27,912 nucleotides of DNA from Candidatus Aminicenantota bacterium. GTDB lineage: Bacteria > Acidobacteriota > Aminicenantia > Aminicenantales > Aminicenantaceae. The notes under the pieces are model-generated. The model ran no database searches. It worked only from the letters and a program-made list of their open reading frames with translations, and was not told the DNA's origin. The stretch spans positions 1 through 27,912 of the forward strand of contig DAOUYU010000003.1 in the NCBI GenBank assembly GCA_030673995.1, given 5' to 3'. Positions within the stretch are counted from its first letter, which is position 1; the number at the start of each line of letters is the position of its first letter. The translations under genes and the position numbers were made by a program. Of the stretch, positions 22,966-27,912 are shown piece after piece.

Positions 22966-24171
22966 TTGTATTTTCGTCACACTAAGATGAAGAAGAAGAA
23001 GAATTTTAAGCAAGAAAGAGAGAGAATGGTCCAAACCCAGATTGAAGCCAGGGGGATTAAGGATGAGAAAGTCCTTGAAGCGATGAGAAAAGTTCCCCGC
23101 CACCTGTTTGTTCCGGAGAATATGAGGCGCTATTCCTATCAAGATGAGCCCCTTCCTATCGGAGAGGGACAGACGATATCCCAACCATACATTGTGGCCT
23201 ATATGTCAGAAGCCCTTAATCTCAAAGGGAATGAAAAAGTTTTGGAGATAGGAACAGGTTCAGGCTATCAGGCGGCTATCCTGGCTGAGATTGTCAAGGA
23301 AGTTTTCTCTGTCGAGATTGTGGGTGTCCTTTCTTCAAAAGCCCAGAAAGTCATAAAAGAGTTGAGATACGAGAACGTGTATTTTAAAATCGAGGATGGC
23401 ACTCAGGGCTGGAAAGAACATGCTCCTTATGATGTCATTATAGTCACGGCAGCTCCATCTAAAGTGCCGCAAGCTCTGAAAAATCAATTAAAAATCTTAG
23501 GGCGGATGGTTATTCCTGTAGGTTCTGCGTTTCAGGAATTGATTCATGTTATCAGAGAAAAGAAAAAATTTAAGGAAAAAAAAACTCCTACCGGTCCGTT
23601 TCGTCCCGTTGATTTCGAAACATTAGAGAAGAAAGGAAGAGAGGGACGTTCCCTCATTATGTGGACCGGTCACGAAAATAAAGCCAAATTTTCTCTGGAG
23701 GTTCAAGATTTGAAAAAGACAAGAATCCTTTTTTGTTCTTTATTCGCATTCATGCTTGTTTTATTTTCGTCCGTGGCCTGCGGGAAAAAATTTGTGAGGG
23801 TCTTTCTCCCTGATGGGACAGCAATAACTGCTGAGCTTTCTGTCACCGATGAGGAAAGGCAGCGCGGCCTTATGTACAGGGAGAAAATAAATGCTGACCA
23901 GGGAATGCTTTTTATTTTTGAGGAAGAGAGTATACATAGTTTCTGGATGAAAAACATGAAATTCTCAATAGATATCATCTGGCTGGATAGGGAAAAGAGG
24001 ATTATTCATATTGAGCGTCGTGTTCCACCTTGCCCTGAAGAACCCTGTCCTACCTATTCTTCCAGGATCCCAGCCATGTATATCTTGGAGATGAAAGCTG
24101 GCAGTGCTGATAAAAATAAGCTGAAACTGTATGACAGGCTTGGATTTATCCTCCCTGACGAATTTCGATGA
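22966..24171 (+). CDS. pcm: Protein-L-isoaspartate O-methyltransferase fused in frame to a DUF192 domain
   Basis: 401-residue open frame. Residues about 10-215 are a protein-L-isoaspartate O-methyltransferase, which repairs damaged aspartyl bonds with SAM: ERMVQTQIEARGI, GEGQTISQPYIVAYM and motif I LEIGTGSGYQAAIL. After a charged linker, a hydrophobic stretch at about 249-272 ending SSVAC looks like a signal or lipoprotein leader, followed by a complete DUF192 domain (RGLMYREKINADQGMLFIF, HSFWMKNMKFSIDIIWLD). A cytoplasmic repair enzyme joined to an exported domain is topologically odd. An internal TTG at 23710 with GGAGG eight bases before it could start the second part separately. Start of pcm is TTG 22966 (GAGGA nine bases upstream) or ATG 22987. 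Confidence 0.85.
   Translation: MYFRHTKMKKKKNFKQERERMVQTQIEARGIKDEKVLEAMRKVPRHLFVPENMRRYSYQDEPLPIGEGQTISQPYIVAYMSEALNLKGNEKVLEIGTGSGYQAAILAEIVKEVFSVEIVGVLSSKAQKVIKELRYENVYFKIEDGTQGWKEHAPYDVIIVTAAPSKVPQALKNQLKILGRMVIPVGSAFQELIHVIREKKKFKEKKTPTGPFRPVDFETLEKKGREGRSLIMWTGHENKAKFSLEVQDLKKTRILFCSLFAFMLVLFSSVACGKKFVRVFLPDGTAITAELSVTDEERQRGLMYREKINADQGMLFIFEEESIHSFWMKNMKFSIDIIWLDREKRIIHIERRVPPCPEEPCPTYSSRIPAMYILEMKAGSADKNKLKLYDRLGFILPDEFR
23697..24171 (+). CDS. Possible independently translated DUF192 lipoprotein (ribosome site plus reading frame)
   Basis: GGAGG at 23697-23701, eight bases, then TTG 23710 in the pcm frame. From TTG the product is 153 residues: LKKTRILFCSLFAFMLVLFS, then SVAC as a weak lipobox, then the DUF192 domain. 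The n-region, hydrophobic core and cysteine are what an exported protein would need, so re-initiation is as plausible as a fused product. There is no stop codon between the two parts. Confidence 0.5.
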
Positions 24172-24190
24172 AGAAAGAAAATGCTCTTTT

Positions 24191-24238
24191 AACCTTTTTT
24201 TCAAAGGTTTGACTTTTCAAGCACAGAGTCAATATAAT
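24191..24238 (+). promoter_or_regulatory. Hairpin and sigma70-type promoter upstream of the methyltransferase/MTHFR gene
   Basis: Stem AACCTTT (24191-24197) / AAAGGTT (24203-24209) directly follows the pcm/DUF192 stop. TTGACT (24209-24214), 18-bp spacer and TATAAT (24233-24238) form a good promoter. The spacer ends with AGTCAA, complementary to TTGACT, so the -35 is one arm of an inverted repeat that could be an operator. Leader to the TTG start is about 20 bases, too short for a SAM riboswitch. Confidence 0.6.
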
Positions 24239-24263
24239 TTCTATCAAATCAAATTCAGTTTTT

Positions 24264-26120
24264 TTGGGAGATTTTGTCATCGATAAAAAGTTTTTAGAAC
24301 TCGTCCACAAAAAGGTCCTTCTCTGTGACGGAGGTATGGGCACTCAGCTTTACAGCAAAGGAGTGTATCTCAATTCCTGTTTCGATGAGCTTAATCTCAA
24401 CGCTCCCGATTTGGTGAAAGAAGTTCATCATGATTATATCCAGAGTGGAGTGGATATCATCGAGACCAATACTTTTGGTGCCAACCGCTATAAATTGAAA
24501 AAATTCGGCCTGGAAGAAAAAGTCAAGGAGATCAATCGTATGGGCGCTCTTATTGCCAGAGATACGGCAGGTCAAGAAATTTTTGTGGCAGGTTCTATCG
24601 GCCCTCTTGGTTTGAAGATCGAACCATGGGGGACGACGGCTGTTGAAGAGGCGGAAGAGGCTTTTATGGAACAGGCACAGGCCCTCTTGGAAGGGGGAGT
24701 GGATCTTTTTCTTCTTGAAACTTTTTCTGATATCAACGAGATTCATCAGGCGATAAAAGCTGTCCAAAAAATTGGTCAGGATTTACCCATCATTGCCGAA
24801 ATGACAATTGAAGAGGGTGGGAACAGCCTTTACGGCACAACACCGGAAGTCTTCACCAGGAAACTTGAAGAATGGAGATCCCATGTCATAGGAATAAACT
24901 GCAGTGTAGGCCCGGCCCATATGCTTCAGTGTATAGAAAAGATGGCTCGAATCACTGAGTTCCCTCTCTCGGCTATGCCTAATGCAGGAATTCCAAGGGA
25001 AGTTGAGGGAAGAAATATTTATTTATGTTCTCCTGAGTACATGGCTGAGTATGCAAAACGTTTTATTCTGAACGGAGTAAAAGTCATTGGAGGGTGTTGT
25101 GGTACAACACCGGCCCATATAAAAGCTATAAGAGGAGCCATTAAAGCTCTTCAGCCGCCTGAAAGAAAAAAAATTCAGGTACACATCCCGACAGAAGAGT
25201 TGGAAGAAGAGAAGAAGATAAGAGTCAGAGATAAATCCGAAATGGCTCGAAAACTGGAAGATGGGGAATTCGTAGTCAGCGTTGAAGTTGTGCCTCCCAG
25301 GGGACATGATCCTGCAAAGACAATTGAAATAGCGGGCATGCTTGAGCGTGAAGGAATAGATTGTATTAATATTCCTGACGGGCCTCGTGCCAGTGCCCGC
25401 ATGAGCTCGATGGCCCTGGCTTTTATTTTGAGCTTAAAGACCAAAATAGAGCCCATTCTTCACTATACATGCCGCGATAGAAATTTGTTGGGTATGCAAT
25501 CAGATCTTCTGGGTATGCATGCTCAGGGAATAAGGAATATACTCATTATCACCGGGGATCCTCCTAAGCTTGGCGACTACCCTGATGCTACGGCTGTTTT
25601 TGATGTCGATTCCATAGGCCTTGTGAACGTGGTCGATTATCTTAACAGAGGGATTGATATCGGAGGTAAGAAATTGTCCGAACCCACGGGCTTTCACATC
25701 GGGGTTGGGGCAAATCCGGGGGCGGTCAACCTGGATTACGAGATATCCCGTTTTGAGAAGAAACTGGATGCCGGAGCCGAGTTTGCCATAACCCAGCCCG
25801 TTTTCGATATTAAACTTCTTGAGAATTTTTTTAAGAGAATAGAACACTGCCGCATTCCCGTATTAGCGGGGATCTGGCCGTTGTTCAGTCTGCGAAATGC
25901 AGAATTTATGCACAATGAAGTGCCCGGGGCAACAGTTCCTGAAGAAGTGATGAATAGAATGAGAAAGGTTCAAGACATTGGAGCAGAGAGGGCAAGGCAG
26001 GAGGGAGTGACTATTGCCCGGGAAACTGTTATGGCGATAAAAGATATGGTAGAAGGCATCCAGATAAGCCCTCCCTTGGGTAGGTTTGAGTTAGTCCTGG
26101 AAATTCTGAAGGTTCTTTAA
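24264..26120 (+). CDS. Bifunctional homocysteine S-methyltransferase / methylenetetrahydrofolate reductase (YitJ-type)
   Basis: 618 residues joining two steps of methionine synthesis. The N-terminal homocysteine-binding (S-methyltransferase) barrel, about 1-300, has LCDGGMGTQLY and zinc ligands C213 (INCSVGP), C278 and C279 (GGCCGTT). The C-terminal MTHFR domain, about 330-618, has VSVEVVPPRGHD, NILIITGDPP and AITQPVFD. No cobalamin-binding module is fused, so it is a YitJ-type protein rather than MetH; the methyl donor for the first half is not known from sequence. Start is TTG 24264 by default; the only Shine-Dalgarno-like GGGAG lies just downstream of it, so the exact start is uncertain. 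pckA follows 12 bp later. Confidence 0.92.
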   Translation: MGDFVIDKKFLELVHKKVLLCDGGMGTQLYSKGVYLNSCFDELNLNAPDLVKEVHHDYIQSGVDIIETNTFGANRYKLKKFGLEEKVKEINRMGALIARDTAGQEIFVAGSIGPLGLKIEPWGTTAVEEAEEAFMEQAQALLEGGVDLFLLETFSDINEIHQAIKAVQKIGQDLPIIAEMTIEEGGNSLYGTTPEVFTRKLEEWRSHVIGINCSVGPAHMLQCIEKMARITEFPLSAMPNAGIPREVEGRNIYLCSPEYMAEYAKRFILNGVKVIGGCCGTTPAHIKAIRGAIKALQPPERKKIQVHIPTEELEEEKKIRVRDKSEMARKLEDGEFVVSVEVVPPRGHDPAKTIEIAGMLEREGIDCINIPDGPRASARMSSMALAFILSLKTKIEPILHYTCRDRNLLGMQSDLLGMHAQGIRNILIITGDPPKLGDYPDATAVFDVDSIGLVNVVDYLNRGIDIGGKKLSEPTGFHIGVGANPGAVNLDYEISRFEKKLDAGAEFAITQPVFDIKLLENFFKRIEHCRIPVLAGIWPLFSLRNAEFMHNEVPGATVPEEVMNRMRKVQDIGAERARQEGVTIARETVMAIKDMVEGIQISPPLGRFELVLEILKVL

Positions 26121-26132
26121 AAGGAGGAAACA

Positions 26133-27725
26133 ATGCCTCTACAGAGTCATTATGGCATAGAAAATCACGGTATCACCAATACAGGTGATGTGTTCTGGAA
26201 TTTCAATACCCCTCGGTTATATGAAGAAATTATCAAGAGGAGAGAAGGCGCTGTAGTCCATCTTGGTCCAGTCGTTGTGAGAACGGGTCATCATACTGCA
26301 AGAGCAGCGAATGAGAAATTTATCGTGAGAGAACCGAGCAGCGAAGGTAATATTTGGTGGGGCAAAGTCAATCGACCGTTTGATGAGGAACAGTTCAATG
26401 CATTGTATTTGCGTTTGATGGCATATTTGCAGGGAAAAGATCTTTTTATTCAGGATTGTTTTGCGGGTGCTGAACCGGAGTACAGGATACCGATCCGAGT
26501 CATAACGGAAACTGCATGGCACAGTTTGTTTGCAAGGAACATATTCATTCAGGCGCGATGGGAGGAGCTTGAGTCGCATATTCCTGAATTTGCAGTGCTG
26601 CATGTTCCTCATTTTCATGCCATTCCGCAGATCGATGCAACAAACTCAGAAGCTTTTATCATCATTCATTTTGGCAGGAAACTGGTGATTATCGGTGGGA
26701 CAGCATATGCCGGAGAAATAAAAAAATCGATTTTCACCATACTGAATTATTTGCTGCCACAAGAGAGTGTGATGACCATGCACTCTTCTGCGAACACCGG
26801 AGAAAAAGGCGATGTAGCCCTATTCTTTGGACTTTCAGGCACAGGAAAAACAACTCTTTCTACCGATCCTTCCCGCCATTTGATCGGAGACGACGAACAT
26901 GGATGGAGTGATCGAGGTGTATTCAACTTTGAGGGGGGATGTTACGCCAAGGTGATCCATCTCTCAAAGGAATCGGAACCGGAGATCTATGAATGCACGA
27001 GGAAATTTGGCACAATCCTTGAAAACGTCGCCTTTAACATAGACACGAGACGCATAGATCTGGATGATGCCAGCTTAACCGAAAATACCAGGGCAGCATA
27101 CCCGATCTCTCATATTCCGACTGCAAAGCGCTCGAAAATAGGAGGGCATCCGGAAAATATCATTATGTTGACTGCCGATGCATTCGGGATCATGCCGCCG
27201 ATTTCCCGGTTGACTCCTGAGCAAACTCTGTACCATTTTATCTCGGGATATACTTCCAAGATTGGAGGCACTGAAATAGGACTTGGCAAAGAACCACAGG
27301 CGACATTTAGTGCGTGTTTTGGAGCTCCGTTCATGGCTCTCCACCCATATGCCTATGCACAATTGCTCAGAGAAAAAATCTTAAAACACAATGTGAAATG
27401 CTGGCTGGTGAACACTGGATGGGTCGGCGGACCCTACGGGATAGGAAGCCGTATTAAGCTCGACTATACACGCCAGATGGTTAAGGCTGCTCTAAATGGC
27501 ACGTTGGAAAAGTCCTCGTTTGTTGAAGAAAAGGTTTTTGGATTGAAAATTCCTGAAGAATGTCAGGATGTGCCAAAGGAAATATTAAATCCTGCTCAAT
27601 CCTGGAAAAACCGGAGCGATTATATGGAAAAAGCCAGGGACCTTGCAAAAAAATTCAGAGAAAACTTTCAGCAATATGAAAAAGATTGTCAACACGAAAC
27701 ACTCGAAGCCGGCCCCAAGATATAA
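26133..27725 (+). CDS. pckA: Phosphoenolpyruvate carboxykinase (ATP)
   Basis: Converts oxaloacetate and ATP to PEP and CO2 in gluconeogenesis, or runs in reverse in some anaerobes. 530 residues, the normal ATP-type length. Key motifs: the kinase P-loop G233-LSGTGKT240, the metal-binding IGDDEHGW shortly after, GGTAYAGEIKKS before it, and HPxNIIMLTAD. C-terminal VNTGWVGGPYGIGSRIKL is typical. AAAGGAGG lies six bases before ATG 26133, and it is probably in one transcript with the methyltransferase/MTHFR gene. No anomalies in conserved residues I can check. Confidence 0.96.
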   Translation: MPLQSHYGIENHGITNTGDVFWNFNTPRLYEEIIKRREGAVVHLGPVVVRTGHHTARAANEKFIVREPSSEGNIWWGKVNRPFDEEQFNALYLRLMAYLQGKDLFIQDCFAGAEPEYRIPIRVITETAWHSLFARNIFIQARWEELESHIPEFAVLHVPHFHAIPQIDATNSEAFIIIHFGRKLVIIGGTAYAGEIKKSIFTILNYLLPQESVMTMHSSANTGEKGDVALFFGLSGTGKTTLSTDPSRHLIGDDEHGWSDRGVFNFEGGCYAKVIHLSKESEPEIYECTRKFGTILENVAFNIDTRRIDLDDASLTENTRAAYPISHIPTAKRSKIGGHPENIIMLTADAFGIMPPISRLTPEQTLYHFISGYTSKIGGTEIGLGKEPQATFSACFGAPFMALHPYAYAQLLREKILKHNVKCWLVNTGWVGGPYGIGSRIKLDYTRQMVKAALNGTLEKSSFVEEKVFGLKIPEECQDVPKEILNPAQSWKNRSDYMEKARDLAKKFRENFQQYEKDCQHETLEAGPKI

Positions 27726-27772
27726 AAAGTATGTCAGTAAATTTCATTGACATGTGCAGTGCTTTCATACAT

Positions 27773-27807
27773 GCGAGAAGCGAAGAAGATTGCCACGCTT
27801 CGCTCGC
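27773..27807. repeat. Bulged hairpin downstream of pckA
   Basis: GCGAG (27773-27777) and CGAAG (27781-27785) pair with CTCGC (27803-27807) and CTTCG (27798-27802), leaving AAG bulged. The CACGCTTCGCTCGCAA text is of a kind often repeated in bacterial intergenic DNA (recollection only). No T-run, so not called a terminator. The rest of 27726-27912 shows no gene. Confidence 0.4.
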
Positions 27808-27912
27808 AACAGGCTAAGCAATCTCACACTTCATAAAAAATCTTCTTTATTTTTTTCTCCCCGTATGGGTTTTATATGTTTGTCAACGAGTATTTTGGTA
27901 TCCTTTATATTG

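Noticed and set aside
24171..24263. SAM riboswitch before the methyltransferase/MTHFR gene
   Set aside because: The promoter lies only about 25 bases upstream of the start, leaving no room for an aptamer, and no conserved aptamer core is visible.
27726..27912. Intrinsic terminator or new promoter after pckA
   Set aside because: The hairpin has no T-run beside it, and the TTGACA at 27747 has no acceptable -10 at standard spacing.
1..27912. CRISPR array, tRNA or rRNA genes
   Set aside because: No regularly spaced direct repeats and no recognisable tRNA or rRNA sequence on either strand.

Overview
The window reads as a chromosomal segment of a Gram-negative, AT-leaning bacterium. Lnt with all three catalytic residues, a SPOR protein, a stomatin/NfeD pair and a probable lipoprotein point to a two-membrane envelope, and initiation uses ordinary Shine-Dalgarno sites with ATG, GTG and TTG starts. 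Gene content (DUF1844, PilZ proteins, archaeal-type ProRS, MazG, ATP-dependent PEP carboxykinase, a YitJ-type Hcy-methyltransferase/MTHFR fusion) would fit an Acidobacteriota/Aminicenantes-like lineage. That placement is a recollection-based inference, not something the sequence proves. I see no rRNA, tRNA, CRISPR array or intact insertion sequence.

Layout. (1) 1-4.0 kb, minus strand: a defence islet made of a single-chain nuclease-methylase (type IIG/ISP-like) and a HepT/MntA toxin-antitoxin pair. (2) 4.0-4.6 kb: a decayed spacer with the last about 40 codons of an AI-2E-family transporter, an inverted-repeat-bounded element, a GC-rich foldable block and a palindrome. (3) 4.6-10.8 kb, minus strand: a long co-directional run DUF1844, ribF, [181-bp palindrome-bounded element], pyrR, pyrB, pyrC, rnc, a Mth938-like gene and an eight-cysteine protein. 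(4) 10.9-11.7 kb, plus strand: mazG alone. (5) 11.7-17.2 kb, minus strand: nfeD, slipin, SPOR protein, lnt and prfB; prfB keeps the classical RF2 programmed +1 frameshift and its first reading frame lies inside the 3' end of lnt. (6) 17.2-18.6 kb, plus strand: an HU-like protein and a deoxyhypusine-synthase-like protein of unknown role. (7) 18.7-21.1 kb, minus strand: a degenerate PilZ protein, a LuxR-type regulator whose receiver has lost its phosphorylation residues, a canonical PilZ protein and coaE. (8) 21.4-27.7 kb, plus strand: proS, a pcm/DUF192 reading frame, the Hcy-methyltransferase/MTHFR fusion and pckA.

Functionally the core is housekeeping: pyrimidine and flavin synthesis, CoA, one-carbon/methionine metabolism, gluconeogenesis, translation, RNA processing and envelope maintenance. 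The points most worth a second look are: the PilZ / pseudo-receiver / PilZ operon, which looks like a c-di-GMP-linked, phosphorylation-independent regulatory unit; a short interspersed repeat (core ATTATTCATAAAAACTG) that sits at or just after gene stop codons; two GC-rich foldable intergenic elements, one overlapping the ribF stop codon; the Pcm-DUF192 frame with an internal ribosome-binding site; and the prfB frameshift, which extends the annotated start upstream by 50 codons.
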